Assembly: GCA_013791775.1 (NCBI GenBank)
Contig: VMTE01000030.1
Coordinates: forward strand, 62,001 to 126,000
DNA from: Hyphomonas sp.
Lineage (GTDB): Bacteria; Pseudomonadota; Alphaproteobacteria; Caulobacterales; Hyphomonadaceae
DNA: 64,000 bases
Direction of reading: 5' to 3'
Shown here: piece after piece, positions 53,935-63,756 of the stretch
How positions within the stretch are numbered: the first letter of the stretch is position 1
How the letters are laid out: every line of letters starts with the position of its first letter
Made by a program: the position numbers and the translations under genes
The notes under the pieces: generated by a model
Told to the model about the DNA's origin: nothing
Database searches by the model: none
The model's input: only the letters and a program-made list of their open reading frames with translations

Positions 53935-53960
53935 AGCAGGCTGCCGCCGGGCAGCCTGCT
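53935..53960 (+). other. Stable hairpin in the tolB-pal gap
   Basis: AGCAGGCTGCC and its exact complement make an 11-base stem with loop GCCG. There is no T-run, so it is not a classic terminator. It may protect the upstream mRNA end or set the ratio of pal to tolB transcripts. The gap 53915-54122 (208 bases) holds no gene. Confidence 0.6.
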
Positions 53961-54122
53961 AACCCCCCAGGCAACTCTACGATTTAGCGGGATTTGGTGT
54001 GACATTGGATTGTCGTCCCAATTCAGCCGGATTATGGAGTTAATGTTGGGTCGTTGAGGGGATGGAAATGTTCTTCTCCTAGCAAGCCAGCGCGTCGTCC
54101 AATCCTTAGGAGCCCCGACAAC

Positions 54123-54662
54123 ATGCAAACATTCCTCAAAGTTACTGCTGCCGCCGTGCTTCTCGCCACGGGCGCATGCGCCTCGAAACCCGCGCCGGTT
54201 GCCGAGACCCCGCCCGTTGAAACCGCTCCGGTGGTCAAAGAAGAAGTCAAAGTCGTTGAAACCACGCCGGTTGAAACGTCGACCATCGCTCCGGGATCGC
54301 TTGAAGATTTCCGCGTCAACGTGGGTGAGCGCGTGTATTTCGATCTCGACCAGTACCGCCTTGATTCCGACGATCAGGACATCCTGAAGCGTCAGGCTGC
54401 CTGGCTCGCCTCCTACCCGAACGTGCGTATCCTCGTCGCCGGCAACTGCGATGAGCGCGGCACGCGCGAGTATAACCTCGCCCTCGGCGAGCGCCGCGCC
54501 AATGCGGTGAAAGAATACCTCGTCAGCCTCGGCGTCAGCGCTTCCCGCGTCGACACCGTGTCCTACGGCAAGGAGCGTCCGGTGGTTGCCGGCTCGAACG
54601 ACCAGTCGTGGGCTCTGAACCGCAACGGCTGGACGCAGGTTGTTTCGGGCGCCACCAGCTAA
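54123..54662 (+). CDS. pal: Peptidoglycan-associated lipoprotein Pal
   Basis: Pal has 179 residues. The lipobox is 'LLATGACAS', then a Val/Glu/Pro linker, then an OmpA-type peptidoglycan-binding domain with 'VYFDLDQYRLDSDDQ' and 'AGNCDERGTREYNLALGERRA'. It anchors the outer membrane to the wall and binds TolA/TolB. GGAG at 54110 precedes the ATG at 54123. Confidence 0.96.
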   Translation: MQTFLKVTAAAVLLATGACASKPAPVAETPPVETAPVVKEEVKVVETTPVETSTIAPGSLEDFRVNVGERVYFDLDQYRLDSDDQDILKRQAAWLASYPNVRILVAGNCDERGTREYNLALGERRANAVKEYLVSLGVSASRVDTVSYGKERPVVAGSNDQSWALNRNGWTQVVSGATS

Positions 54663-54776
54663 GTCTGACTGCGCAAGCAGAAGGTTCGGGCAGCCGGGCG
54701 CCATAATTTGGCCCCGGCTGTTCCTTTTAGTGCACCGCTTGCTACCCTGTTGCTTATCGCCCGGAGTTCTCCCGAC

Positions 54777-55748
54777 ATGATGAAAGCTGCCCTGACGAGT
54801 CTTGCCATTGCCGGCTTGCTGACCGTGCCGTCCACGGCCCAGGTCGTGACGACGCCCAATCGGGGTGCGCCGATCACCAAAGGCGTCACGACGGGCGACC
54901 TTTCGGTCCAGGTGGACCAGGCCCGCCAGGCCGCTGCCGATCTTCTCGTTCAGGTGAACCGTCTTGAAACCCAGCTGAACTCGGTCAACGGCCGGGTCGA
55001 AGCGCTGGAGTTCGAACTCGGCCGTGCGCGCGAAGCGAACGAAGACCTGCTGACCGACAACGCCTCCCTTGCGCGCGACGCCGAGGCGATGCGTCAGACG
55101 CTGGACCGGCAGGCCCGCGCCATTGCCGGCATGCAGGTGATCCTGGGCATCGAACCGGAACCGGAAATCGAAACCTATTCGGCGATAAACGATGCCGGCG
55201 CGCAGGTTCTGTCTCAGGGCCAGCCCCAGTCCAACGGCCGCGGCATTGACAGTTCCGGCCCGGCCCAGATCAACGCGGGCAACGCCGCCCAGCAGGAAGG
55301 CTCGCTCGGCGCGCTGCCCGAGGGTTCGCTGGGCACGCTGTCCGCCAGCCAGCTTCCGGGTGAAGCCGGCCCGCTGTTTGCCGAAGCCAAGGCCCGGCTC
55401 ATCCGGCTGGATTATCCGGGTGCGGAAGAAGCCTTTCGCGTCTTCATCGACCAGTTCGGCAAGGACAAGCAGGCCGGCGAGGCCTATTTCTGGCTGGGTG
55501 AAACGCTCCACCAGCAGCAGGCCTATGCCGATAGCGGCGCCGCCTACACGACCATGATCCGGTCCTACCCGGATGATGTCCGCGCGCCGGATGCGCTGGT
55601 GCGCCTCGCCCGCGCCATGCGTTTCCTGGGCGAAGCCGACAAGGCCTGCACCGCGCTCGATACCTTGCCGAAGCGCTATCCGGACGCCACGAAAGTTGTG
55701 CGCGATCTCGCCGCCGTCGAGCGGACCCGGTCCGGGTGCAAGAACTAG
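54777..55748 (+). CDS. cpoB: Cell division coordinator CpoB (YbgF)
   Basis: This 323-residue periplasmic protein has a signal peptide, a coiled-coil segment (about 45-110), a flexible Gly/Ser/Gln region and C-terminal TPR repeats ('EAYFWLGETLHQQQAYADSG'). CpoB links Tol-Pal with peptidoglycan synthesis. The stop overlaps the GTG start of tilS by 13 bases. Two adjacent ATG codons, at 54777 and 54780, can serve. Confidence 0.93.
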   Translation: MMKAALTSLAIAGLLTVPSTAQVVTTPNRGAPITKGVTTGDLSVQVDQARQAAADLLVQVNRLETQLNSVNGRVEALEFELGRAREANEDLLTDNASLARDAEAMRQTLDRQARAIAGMQVILGIEPEPEIETYSAINDAGAQVLSQGQPQSNGRGIDSSGPAQINAGNAAQQEGSLGALPEGSLGTLSASQLPGEAGPLFAEAKARLIRLDYPGAEEAFRVFIDQFGKDKQAGEAYFWLGETLHQQQAYADSGAAYTTMIRSYPDDVRAPDALVRLARAMRFLGEADKACTALDTLPKRYPDATKVVRDLAAVERTRSGCKN

Positions 55749-56887
55749 ATCTGCCCTCACGTTTCACCGCCGCCCTTGACGCGGTTCCGGCAGGTTTGCG
55801 CGCGGGGCCGATCGGCCTTGCCGTTTCGGGCGGCAGCGATTCCACCGCGCTGCTCCATCTTGCGCATCGCTGGGCCAAAGCGCGCGGGGCGCAGCTGGCT
55901 GTTTTCACGGTTGATCATCATCTGCGTGCGGGCTCCGCCGCTGAAGCCGAACAGGTCGCGGCCGCCGCGCGCGGGCTCGGCCTGGCACACCAGACGCTGC
56001 ATTGGGCCGATCCGGCACCCCGCCAGTCCGCAGCGCGCCGCGCCCGGCATGCCTTGCTCGCCTCGGCCTTGCGCGCAGCGGGCGGCGGGCTTCTGCTGAC
56101 CGGGCACACGGCGGATGACCAGGCCGAAACCTTTCTGATGCGCGCCCGCCAGGGGTCTGGCTGGTACGGCCTCGCTGGTATGCGAACGCTGGCGCTCTCC
56201 CCGGTCTGGCCGGAAGGCGCGGGCGTCTGGATCGCGCGGCCCCTGCTGGACGAAACCCGCGCTGACCTTCGCCGCTGGCTGACGGGGCAGGGGCAGGGCT
56301 GGGCGGATGATCCGTCCAACGACAATGCGGCGTTCGAGCGCGTCCGGGTGCGCGCGCGCCTGTCACGTTCGGGGGAGATGTCGCAGCGGGTGCTGCGCTG
56401 CCAGGGCGGGTTCGCGCGGTTGCGCCGGCTTGAAGATGCCGCGCTCGCGGACTGGCTCGCGCGCGCGGTCCGCGTCAACACCGACGGCGGCCTTGTTGCC
56501 GCGTTTGCAGGACTGCGCCCGGAAAGGGCGGCGCGGGGCCTCGGCGTGCTTGTCCAGTGCGCCGGAGGCCACGAAACGCCGCCCCGTTCGTCCAGCCTGG
56601 CAGACCTTGCCGGGCGGATCCTCGACCCTGCCGGGTTTCGCGGCGCGACGCTCGGCCGCGTCTGCCTGCGCCCGGCGGGCGGCCACATTGTCTTTTCGCC
56701 CGATCCCGGCAGCCCCGGCGCGCCGACCGATCCAGCCAGGTTAATGGCCCGGATCGACGCGTTCAGAACTCTTTTCCTCAATTCTGCGCAAGAATTGACG
56801 GGACTTACAGGAAAGGAGTCGTTTTTGCAGGGTTTGACGCCTATCTTCACGCCTGAACCTGATTTCTTTGCGCGAGACTTGCCATGA
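55736..56887 (+). CDS. tilS: tRNA(Ile)-lysidine synthetase
   Basis: TilS modifies C34 of the minor isoleucine tRNA to lysidine. This one has 383 residues. The ATP-pyrophosphatase loop is '[15 protein letters not shown]', with 'TVDHHLR' and '[16 protein letters not shown]'. The C-terminal region is shorter than in E. coli. GTG is the start. It overlaps cpoB and ftsH. Confidence 0.93.
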   Translation: MQELDLPSRFTAALDAVPAGLRAGPIGLAVSGGSDSTALLHLAHRWAKARGAQLAVFTVDHHLRAGSAAEAEQVAAAARGLGLAHQTLHWADPAPRQSAARRARHALLASALRAAGGGLLLTGHTADDQAETFLMRARQGSGWYGLAGMRTLALSPVWPEGAGVWIARPLLDETRADLRRWLTGQGQGWADDPSNDNAAFERVRVRARLSRSGEMSQRVLRCQGGFARLRRLEDAALADWLARAVRVNTDGGLVAAFAGLRPERAARGLGVLVQCAGGHETPPRSSSLADLAGRILDPAGFRGATLGRVCLRPAGGHIVFSPDPGSPGAPTDPARLMARIDAFRTLFLNSAQELTGLTGKESFLQGLTPIFTPEPDFFARDLP

Positions 56888-58791
56888 ACGTTCGTAATCT
56901 TGCCGTTTGGGGTGCTTTGGCCCTTCTGGTCATCGGCATGGCCGTGATGATGGGGGGGAACCCCGAGGTCGCACGTGCCAAGTCGGTGCGGCTTTCGGAC
57001 ATCTACACCCTCGCCGAAGAGGGCAAGCTGGCCGATGCCACGCTGGGCGACACCAAGCTGATGGTCACCACAGCCGACGGGCAGAAGATGATCAGCGAGA
57101 TCCGCGCCCTCGACATGACGACCGAGCAGGTGCTGCGCGAAAATAACGTGCCCTTCAACGTCGAGGCCGATGTCGGCCGCAACAATGTGGCCTCGGTGCT
57201 GCTGTCGCTGCTGCCGATCGTGCTGATTGTCGCGTTCGTGTTCTTCATGATGCGCCAGATGCAGGGCGGCGGCACGCGCGGCGCCATGAGCTTCGGCAAA
57301 TCCCGCGCCCGCCTCCTCACCGAGAAGCATGGCCGCGTCACATTCGATGACGTCGCCGGCGTCGATGAGGCCAAGGAAGAGCTGCAGGAAATCGTCGAGT
57401 TCCTGCAGGACCCCTCCAAGTTCCAGCGCCTCGGCGGCAAGATCCCGAAAGGCGCGCTGCTCGTCGGCCCGCCCGGCACCGGTAAAACCCTGCTCGCCCG
57501 CGCGGTTGCGGGAGAAGCCGGCGTGCCGTTCTTCACGATCTCCGGTTCGGACTTTGTCGAAATGTTCGTCGGCGTTGGCGCCAGCCGTGTGCGCGACATG
57601 TTCGAACAGGCCAAGCGCTCGGCGCCGTGCATCATCTTCATCGACGAAATCGACGCCGTCGGCCGCTCGCGCGGCGCTGGCCTCGGCGGCGGCAACGATG
57701 AACGCGAGCAGACGCTGAACCAGCTCCTCGTCGAAATGGACGGCTTCGAGGCCAACGAAGGCATCATCATCATGGCGGCCACCAACCGTCCCGACGTGCT
57801 CGATCCCGCGCTACTGCGTCCCGGCCGTTTCGACCGTCAGGTCACGGTCGGCAACCCGGACATCATCGGCCGCGAAAAGATCCTCAAGGTCCACATGCGC
57901 AATGTGCCGCTGGCCAAGGATGTCGACACCAAGACCATCGCGCGCGGCACGCCCGGCTTCTCCGGCGCGGACCTTGCGAACCTCGTCAACGAAGCCGCGC
58001 TTCTCGCGGCCCGCCGCGGCAAGCGCGTGGTGGCCATGGCCGAGTTCGAAGACGCCAAGGACAAGGTCCTGATGGGCCCGGAACGCCGCTCGATGGTGAT
58101 GTCCGAAAAGGAAAAGGAACTCACCGCCTGGCACGAAGCGGGTCACGCCATCGTCGCGATGAAAGTTCCCTCGGCCGACCCCGTCCACAAGGCGACGATC
58201 ATTCCGCGCGGCCGCGCGCTCGGCATGGTCATGCAACTGCCGGAAGACGACAAGCTCTCGATGTCGAAGGTCGAGATGACCTCGCGCCTTGCGATCATCA
58301 TGGGCGGCCGCGTCGCCGAGGAGCTGAAATTCGGCCTCGACAACGTCACCGCCGGCGCCGCCTCGGACATCCAGCAGGCGACGCGTCTTGCCCGCGCGAT
58401 GATCACCCGCTGGGGCTACTCGGACGTCATCGGCCCGGTCGATTACGGCTCCGATCAAGGCGATGTGTTCCTCGGCCAGCAGCTGATGCAGTCCTCGCAC
58501 ATCTCGGAAGACACCTCGCGCAAGATCGAGGAAGAAGTCCGCAAGCTGATCGAACAGGGCAAGGAAGACGCCCGCCGCATCATGACCGAAGCGCGCGCCG
58601 ACTGGGAAGCCGTCGCGCTCGGCCTGCTCGAGTACGAAACCCTGTCGGGCGACGAGATCGCCAACATCCTGAAGGGCATTGCGCCGTCGCGTCCGGATTC
58701 TTCGGACGAGGATTCCGGCCCGTCCTCGGCGGTACCGGTGATCGGTAAGCGCAAACGCCCCGGCATCGATCCCTCGCCGAACCCGGCCTGA
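56884..58791 (+). CDS. ftsH: ATP-dependent zinc metalloprotease FtsH
   Basis: This membrane-bound AAA+ protease has 635 residues, with two transmembrane helices (about 7-24 and 104-123), Walker A '[13 protein letters not shown]', Walker B '[11 protein letters not shown]', the second region of homology and the zinc motif 'HEAGH'. It degrades membrane and regulatory proteins. It overlaps tilS by ATGA. An imperfect hairpin follows at its end. Confidence 0.97.
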   Translation: MNVRNLAVWGALALLVIGMAVMMGGNPEVARAKSVRLSDIYTLAEEGKLADATLGDTKLMVTTADGQKMISEIRALDMTTEQVLRENNVPFNVEADVGRNNVASVLLSLLPIVLIVAFVFFMMRQMQGGGTRGAMSFGKSRARLLTEKHGRVTFDDVAGVDEAKEELQEIVEFLQDPSKFQRLGGKIPKGALLVGPPGTGKTLLARAVAGEAGVPFFTISGSDFVEMFVGVGASRVRDMFEQAKRSAPCIIFIDEIDAVGRSRGAGLGGGNDEREQTLNQLLVEMDGFEANEGIIIMAATNRPDVLDPALLRPGRFDRQVTVGNPDIIGREKILKVHMRNVPLAKDVDTKTIARGTPGFSGADLANLVNEAALLAARRGKRVVAMAEFEDAKDKVLMGPERRSMVMSEKEKELTAWHEAGHAIVAMKVPSADPVHKATIIPRGRALGMVMQLPEDDKLSMSKVEMTSRLAIIMGGRVAEELKFGLDNVTAGAASDIQQATRLARAMITRWGYSDVIGPVDYGSDQGDVFLGQQLMQSSHISEDTSRKIEEEVRKLIEQGKEDARRIMTEARADWEAVALGLLEYETLSGDEIANILKGIAPSRPDSSDEDSGPSSAVPVIGKRKRPGIDPSPNPA

Positions 58792-58817
58792 CCGGACTTG
58801 GCAATTTCCTTTCCTTT

Positions 58818-58853
58818 GAAGCCCGGCCCCTCTAGGCTGGGCTTCATGTTTTT
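58818..58853 (+). terminator. Hairpin ending ftsH and covering the next start
   Basis: GAAGCCC-G-GCC pairs with GGC-T-GGGCTTC around a six-base loop (58818-58845). The right arm touches the ATG at 58846, and a T-run at 58848-58853 follows. It could terminate ftsH transcripts, or fold in the mRNA and hide the start of the lipoprotein gene. Confidence 0.6.
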
Positions 58854-59442
58854 CAGACTGGCAGCTGCCCCCGCTTTCGCCCTCATCGTCACGGCCTGCG
58901 CGAGCGGGCCGGCGGCCGGGACCCCTTCGGCCTTCGAGGCCGCGCTGGCGCCGCTGTGCGGCAAGGCCTTCGAAGGCCGGATCGTGTCCACCGACAGCCA
59001 GGACGACCTCTGGCGGGCGGAGCGTCTCGTGATGCATGTGCGCGGTTGCGAGACGGGCCTCATCGAGATTCCGCTGCATGTCGGCGATGACCGGTCGCGC
59101 ACCTGGGTTCTGATGCAGGTGGGCGACGCCTGGGAGCTGCGCCACGACCACCGCCACGAGACCGGCGAGCCGGACGCGCTGACGATGTATGGCGGCTTTG
59201 CCTCCACACCCGCAGGCGCGCTGCGCCAGGAATTCCCGGCGGACGAGGCGACCAGGGCGCTGTTCGATGCACAGAACATCCCGGTGTCGAAGGCGAATGT
59301 CTGGGCCGTTGAGATTGATCCGTCTGCGAACATCTTTGCCTATGAGCTGAAACGGCCGGAGCGTTTCCTGCGCGTCGAGTTCGACACAACACGGCCCGTG
59401 GCGGCGCCGCCCGCGCCGTGGGGCTGGCCGCCGCAGGACTGA
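58846..59442 (+). CDS. Hypothetical lipoprotein
   Basis: This 198-residue lipoprotein has the lipobox 'LIVTACAS', Cys near residue 19. The mature part has 'SQDDLWRAERLVMHVRGC' and 'WELRHDHRHETGEPDALTMYGG', a pattern seen in uncharacterised envelope proteins. Function is unknown. The start at ATG 58846 directly follows the hairpin. The GTG of the next gene lies eight bases after its stop. Confidence 0.75.
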   Translation: MFFRLAAAPAFALIVTACASGPAAGTPSAFEAALAPLCGKAFEGRIVSTDSQDDLWRAERLVMHVRGCETGLIEIPLHVGDDRSRTWVLMQVGDAWELRHDHRHETGEPDALTMYGGFASTPAGALRQEFPADEATRALFDAQNIPVSKANVWAVEIDPSANIFAYELKRPERFLRVEFDTTRPVAAPPAPWGWPPQD

Positions 59443-59449
59443 CGTCCCC

Positions 59450-59818
59450 GTGCGCCTGAGGGTAGACCATGTGCCTGCCTCGCCGCGCACGCCGGTGAGC
59501 CGGTTTGTGCACAGGCCGCTGGACGGGCCTTTCCATTCCGCCACGCAATTCGAGCCGCCGTTTCCGGGGCCGGTGGCGGGCAAGGGGCATCCTTTCTGGG
59601 TTCTGGAACATCGCGGGCATGAACTTCACTTCGCGAGCCCCGAAGAGATCGCGCATGTGATCGAGGTCCTCGGACAACGCGCGTTGCCGAAGCCGAGGGC
59701 GCTGGGCGCGCAGCAGGCGGCGGTGAATTCGCACTGGCTCTCCCGCATGGACAAGGCCTGGCTCAGCTGGAAGGTGCGCCAGGAAATCGTCCGCAAGCTG
59801 ACGGAAGTGCTCGCCTGA
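59450..59818 (+). CDS. Conserved hypothetical protein
   Basis: This 122-residue soluble protein has 'HPFWVLEHRGHELHFASPEEIAHVI' and 'VNSHWLSRMDKAWLSWKVRQ', recurring features of an uncharacterised proteobacterial family. It has no signal peptide. The GTG start lies eight bases after the previous gene. Confidence 0.65.
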   Translation: MRLRVDHVPASPRTPVSRFVHRPLDGPFHSATQFEPPFPGPVAGKGHPFWVLEHRGHELHFASPEEIAHVIEVLGQRALPKPRALGAQQAAVNSHWLSRMDKAWLSWKVRQEIVRKLTEVLA

Positions 59819-59887
59819 GGCATCACTCTGGCAGCATCGCTGTCGAGGATGGAGGGCGAGTGCCGGGATGCGGGGAGAGCGTTGGGC

Positions 59888-60442
59888 CTAAGATGTGTCC
59901 GGGGCGGTGAGACGGGCCGCGAGGTGGGTGATGTAGGCGAGGACCAGGGGCGGCAGGCGGGCGGCGGCGTGGGGGCTGAAGGCCTGGCGCCTGAGCCGTG
60001 CGGCGGAGGCGGCCCAGCGGCGCGCGAGGCGCCTTGCGATGCGGCGCCGGGCGCGCCAGGCGGCGGCGAGGTTTGACAGGCGCGACAGGAAGATCGCGTG
60101 CGAAAGCTCCGGCGTGTCTTCGGTCCTCTCCGGATTCGGGAGGCGCTTCGGGCGCGGGGGCGGGGCCTCGTGCAGGCGGAAACGGTAGCACCGGGCCGCG
60201 CGGGGCCCGGGATCGGTGCGGGGAAGATCCGTATGCGGACGCAGCGTCGCCAGCACTTCCTCGCGGGCGAGGAGGTGGATCAGGCGGCGCAGGCTGGCGG
60301 CAAAGGCGGCCAGCCCGCCGAGGGCGAGGCGCCGCACGGCGGCCTCGTGCCAGCGCGCGGCCTCGCGCAGCGCATAGCCCTTCACGGCTGTGAACAGCCA
60401 GGCGGCAGCCTCGCAAATGACCGGAAGGGACGGTGCAGTCAT
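59888..60442 (-). CDS. Arginine/alanine-rich hypothetical protein
   Basis: This 184-residue protein is very rich in Arg, Ala and Leu and strongly helical ('RRRIARRLARRWAASAARLRRQ'). A hydrophobic N-terminal segment reads 'VICEAAAWLFTAVKGYAL'. I do not recognise it. The extreme composition warrants caution, but the ATG and even codon use support a gene. Confidence 0.5.
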   Translation of the reverse strand: MTAPSLPVICEAAAWLFTAVKGYALREAARWHEAAVRRLALGGLAAFAASLRRLIHLLAREEVLATLRPHTDLPRTDPGPRAARCYRFRLHEAPPPRPKRLPNPERTEDTPELSHAIFLSRLSNLAAAWRARRRIARRLARRWAASAARLRRQAFSPHAAARLPPLVLAYITHLAARLTAPDTS

Positions 60443-60588
60443 CAGCCGGGCAGGATAGCGCCGCGCCGAACCCCGCCGGATTCGTGCGTGTGCAGAAAGT
60501 CTCCGGGCGGCGCTGTCCCGGCTTCGGGCCGCAAGGCCCGGAGGCCGGGGCGCGGCGCCGGAGACGTTGTGTCTGCAGGGCTTTCTGG

Positions 60589-60620
60589 ATCCCGGTCTTC
60601 GCTTTCAGCGAAACCGGGAT
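60589..60620. repeat. REP-like imperfect palindrome
   Basis: ATCCCGGT and TTCGCT pair with AGCGAA and ACCGGGAT around a TTC loop, 14 pairs with one bulged C. It marks the join between GC-rich and AT-rich DNA. Confidence 0.55.
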
Positions 60621-60736
60621 GACGATAAATTTCTTTCGGAAGCGGGCCGGAGAAGGTTGCTTCGGTTGCATTGGCGGATTTGAGTGCAACTATTTTTGGA
60701 TGATCGACTTTGGTAGCGATGCGCATGGCCAGTTTT

Positions 60737-60833
60737 TCGAGCCACAAGTCTGCTACCGGTGCTCACATGAGACGCTAGCAAGTTTGCTGCTCAAAAAATT
60801 GAATAATTGAGCCGCAAGCTTGCTAGCGTCTCA
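60737..60833. repeat. 27-base inverted repeat plus a diverged third copy before fic
   Basis: The arms 60768-60794 and 60807-60833 match as reverse complements at 25 of 27 positions, with a 12-base A/T spacer. A diverged copy of the right arm lies at about 60737-60767. Shorter GCTCACAT-like repeats continue to the fic start codon. It looks like an operator region, and the Fic protein's own winged helix is a candidate reader. Confidence 0.75.
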
Positions 60834-60887
60834 TTGATGAGATACGAATTAGTTTGAAGCTCACATAAGGCAATTTTTGAAGCTCAA

Positions 60888-62024
60888 ATGGTTAACAAGA
60901 AGGAGCCAGATTTCCGTGAAGCGGTGAACTACCATCACGGAAAGTTCCCGCCTAACAGTTTGGATGCATCGCAGCTTCTACTGCCGCTATCAAACGCAGT
61001 CGCAGCGCTCACTCGCTATGATGTAATGCTCCGTCAATTGCGCGAAAGCGAGATTCTGCTCGCGCCTCTTCGGCGGCAAGAGGCCGTCGTGTCATCTCGT
61101 ATGGAAGGCACTGTCACGACTCTTGAGGAAGTACTGAGCCTTGAGGCAGATCAGCCCGATGACGACCAAGGTCGCGACAAAAACTATCGACATGAAGCTC
61201 TTGAGGTCCTTGGATACTCGCGAGCCATGCGAACAACTCAAATGAAGATGGAAGAAGGTCACCGGATAACCGAGTGGCTGATCCGATTGGCACACCAGAG
61301 ACTCTTATGGTTTGGTCGGGGCCATGACCTCAACCCGGGGGCGTACAAGACCGAGCAAAACTACCTAGCTGATAAGCTGAAGAAGAAAATCTTATTCGTA
61401 CCGATAGCTCCAGAGTTGTTGAAAGAGCACATGGAGCGCCTTGTTACCTATTTAGATTCCGCGCCCGATCACCCGCTCATAAAGGCGGCAGTATCCCATA
61501 TTGAATTTGAGGCACTTCATCCGTTCAACGACGGAAACGGTCGCGTCGGTCGTATGCTAATTACCCTTTATCTGTGGCAAGCTGAGGTTATATCGGCCCC
61601 GCACTTTTACGTAAGTGAGTACTTCGAAGAGAATCGTGACGCCTACATTGACGCAATGCGGAGAGTCTCCGAGCACGATGAATGGACGGAGTGGGTTGTC
61701 TTCTTTTTGCAAGGATTGGCAGAGCAAGCCGCAACTAAATGCTCTCAGATTACAAGGATCCAAGAACTTCATGCTGAGATGCAAACCGTGTTTCGAGACA
61801 CATTGACGTCGAAAGACTACCTATCCGCAGTAAACTTTGTTTTTGAGCAACCGGTCTTCAGAAGCAGTCGATTTGTAGCTGCTACCGGCCTTCCAAAGCC
61901 GACAGCAACGAGGTTTCTCAAGCTTCTGCGCGAAGCGGGCATAATCAGAATTGTTGAACAAGGCTCTGGTCGGCGCGCAACACTCTATGCTTTTGACAGG
62001 CTTCTCGACGCAGTTCGAGTTTGA
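60888..62024 (+). CDS. Fic family AMP-transferase, class II, with winged helix
   Basis: This 378-residue Fic protein has the full catalytic motif 'HPFNDGNGRVGR' (211-222), which transfers AMP to a Ser, Thr or Tyr hydroxyl. It carries its own inhibitory helix, SSRMEG (69-74), the class II arrangement known from Shewanella Fic. The C-terminus ('ATGLPKPTATRFLKLLREAGI') is a winged helix likely to bind DNA. Base use is AT-richer than flanking genes, and no antitoxin gene is adjacent. The ATG has no clear ribosome site. Confidence 0.9.
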   Translation: MVNKKEPDFREAVNYHHGKFPPNSLDASQLLLPLSNAVAALTRYDVMLRQLRESEILLAPLRRQEAVVSSRMEGTVTTLEEVLSLEADQPDDDQGRDKNYRHEALEVLGYSRAMRTTQMKMEEGHRITEWLIRLAHQRLLWFGRGHDLNPGAYKTEQNYLADKLKKKILFVPIAPELLKEHMERLVTYLDSAPDHPLIKAAVSHIEFEALHPFNDGNGRVGRMLITLYLWQAEVISAPHFYVSEYFEENRDAYIDAMRRVSEHDEWTEWVVFFLQGLAEQAATKCSQITRIQELHAEMQTVFRDTLTSKDYLSAVNFVFEQPVFRSSRFVAATGLPKPTATRFLKLLREAGIIRIVEQGSGRRATLYAFDRLLDAVRV

Positions 62025-62059
62025 AACGTAGAGAAGTTGAGTGACTCAATTCTGGAACC

Positions 62060-63646
62060 TTAGTGCCGGAAATGCCGCATCCCCGTGAACACCATCGCCA
62101 ATCCCGCCTCGTCCGCTGCGGCGATGACTTCGTCGTCGCGGATGGAGCCGCCGGGTTGGATGATGGCGGTGGCGCCGGCGCTGGCGGCTTGCAGGAGACC
62201 GTCTGCGAACGGAAAGAAGGCGTCTGAGGCGGCGACGCAGCCGCGCGTGCGGGGCTCGGGCCAGCCGGCCGTCTCGGCGGCGTCTTCGGCCTTGCGGGCG
62301 GCGATGCGGGCGCTATCGATGCGGCTCATCTGGCCGGCGCCGATGCCGGCGGTGACGCCGTCCTTGGCATAGACAATGGTGTTCGATTTCACATGCTTGG
62401 CGACGCGCCAGGCGAAGAGGAGGTCGGCCAGTTCCTGCTCCGTAGGCGCACGTTTCGTGACGAGCCTGAGGTCGGCGCGCGTGATGCGGCCCGCGTCGCG
62501 GTCCTGCAGCAGAAAGCCGCCGGCGACCGTCTTGGCAAAGATGCCGGGCGCGGCAGGGTCGGGCAGGCCATCGGTGATCAGCAGGCGGAGGTTTTTCTTC
62601 TTCGCGAAGACCGCCTCGGCGGCCGCGTCGGCGCCCGGCGCGATGACGACTTCGGTGAACACTTCGGAGATGATCCGGGCGGCGGCCTCGTCCAGCGGGC
62701 GGTTCAGCGCCACGATGCCGCCGAAGGCGGAGGTCGGGTCACACGCGAGGGCCTTGGTGTAGGCCTCAATGATGCTGGCACCGGTGGCGACGCCGCAGGG
62801 ATTGGCGTGCTTGATGATGGCGACGGCGGGCGTCTCGCTGCCCAGCTCGCCGATCAGTTCATAGGCGGCGTCGGTGTCGTTGATGTTGTTGTAGGAGAGT
62901 TCCTTGCCCTGCAGCTGGCGCGCGGTGGCGACGCCCGGGCGTTTCTCGCCGGTGACGTAGAAGGCGGCCTTCTGGTGCGGGTTCTCGCCGTAGCGCAGGG
63001 ACTGTTGCAGCCGCCCGCCGATGGCCGCCCAATCCGGCGCCTCCTCGCCGTTCTGGCGCGCGTACCACTGGGAGATGGCGGCGTCATAGGCGGCGGTGCG
63101 GGCATAGGTCTTGGCGGCGAGGCGGCGCAGGGTGGCGGAGCTGACAGTGCCGGCGGCGTCCAGTTCCGCCAGCACGGTGTCCACGTCTGCGGTGTCGGTG
63201 CAGACGGCGACGAAGGCCCAGTTCTTGGCGGCGGCGCGCAGCATGGCGGGGCCGCCGATGTCGATGTTCTCGATACAGGTTTCAAAGTCCGCGCCCGAGG
63301 CGACGGTGGCCTCGAAGGGGTAGAGGTTGACGTAGATCAGATCGATCGGCGCGATGCCGTGGGCGCGCGCGTCGGCGACGTGCTGCGGATTGTCGCGCAG
63401 GAAGAGCAGGCCGCCATGCACGGCCGGGTGGAGCGTCTTGACGCGCCCGTCCATCATTTCCGGGAAGCCGGTGAGGTCGGCGACGTCACTGACGGGCAGG
63501 CCGGCGTCCTTCAGGGCCTTCGACGTGCCGCCGGTGGAGATGAGATCCGCGCCGTGGCTGCGCAGGCGGGTCGCCTGGCCGATGAGGCCGGTCTTGTCGG
63601 AGACAGAAATCAGCGCGCGGCGGATCTTGAGGGGGGCGGCGGTCAT
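62060..63646 (-). CDS. purH: Bifunctional AICAR formyltransferase/IMP cyclohydrolase
   Basis: PurH catalyses the last two steps of IMP synthesis. It has 528 residues. The N-terminal cyclohydrolase domain has 'ISVSDKTGL', '[10 protein letters not shown]' and '[13 protein letters not shown]'. The C-terminal transformylase has 'KHANPCGVA' with the Lys-His pair, and '[12 protein letters not shown]'. The ATG is at 63646. It follows a heparinase-like gene on the same strand, a common alphaproteobacterial order. Confidence 0.97.
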   Translation of the reverse strand: MTAAPLKIRRALISVSDKTGLIGQATRLRSHGADLISTGGTSKALKDAGLPVSDVADLTGFPEMMDGRVKTLHPAVHGGLLFLRDNPQHVADARAHGIAPIDLIYVNLYPFEATVASGADFETCIENIDIGGPAMLRAAAKNWAFVAVCTDTADVDTVLAELDAAGTVSSATLRRLAAKTYARTAAYDAAISQWYARQNGEEAPDWAAIGGRLQQSLRYGENPHQKAAFYVTGEKRPGVATARQLQGKELSYNNINDTDAAYELIGELGSETPAVAIIKHANPCGVATGASIIEAYTKALACDPTSAFGGIVALNRPLDEAAARIISEVFTEVVIAPGADAAAEAVFAKKKNLRLLITDGLPDPAAPGIFAKTVAGGFLLQDRDAGRITRADLRLVTKRAPTEQELADLLFAWRVAKHVKSNTIVYAKDGVTAGIGAGQMSRIDSARIAARKAEDAAETAGWPEPRTRGCVAASDAFFPFADGLLQAASAGATAIIQPGGSIRDDEVIAAADEAGLAMVFTGMRHFRH

Positions 63647-63724
63647 GGGCTCTCTCCGTACTCGGCTCGCGCGCGGCCTAGCACGGGGGAGGCGGGCGTC
63701 AAGTTTGATGGTCGCGGCGTCTTT

Positions 63725-63748
63725 CCGAAAACCGGTCCCACTTTTCGG
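63725..63748 (-). terminator. Hairpin between heparinase-like gene and purH
   Basis: CCGAAAA (63725-63731) and TTTTCGG (63742-63748) pair around a ten-base loop. The A/T part gives T-rich arms on either strand, so it could end the upstream minus-strand transcript or stabilise it. It resembles hairpins common between alphaproteobacterial genes. Confidence 0.5.
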
Positions 63749-63756
63749 GACGCCGC

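Larger units (their letters stand above)
60443..60887. other. 445-base intergenic region with two repeat structures
   Basis: No gene is supported here. The left half is GC-rich with small hairpins and a REP-like element (60589-60620). From about 60620 the sequence turns AT-rich and carries the large inverted repeat and related short repeats in front of the Fic gene. Confidence 0.6.
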
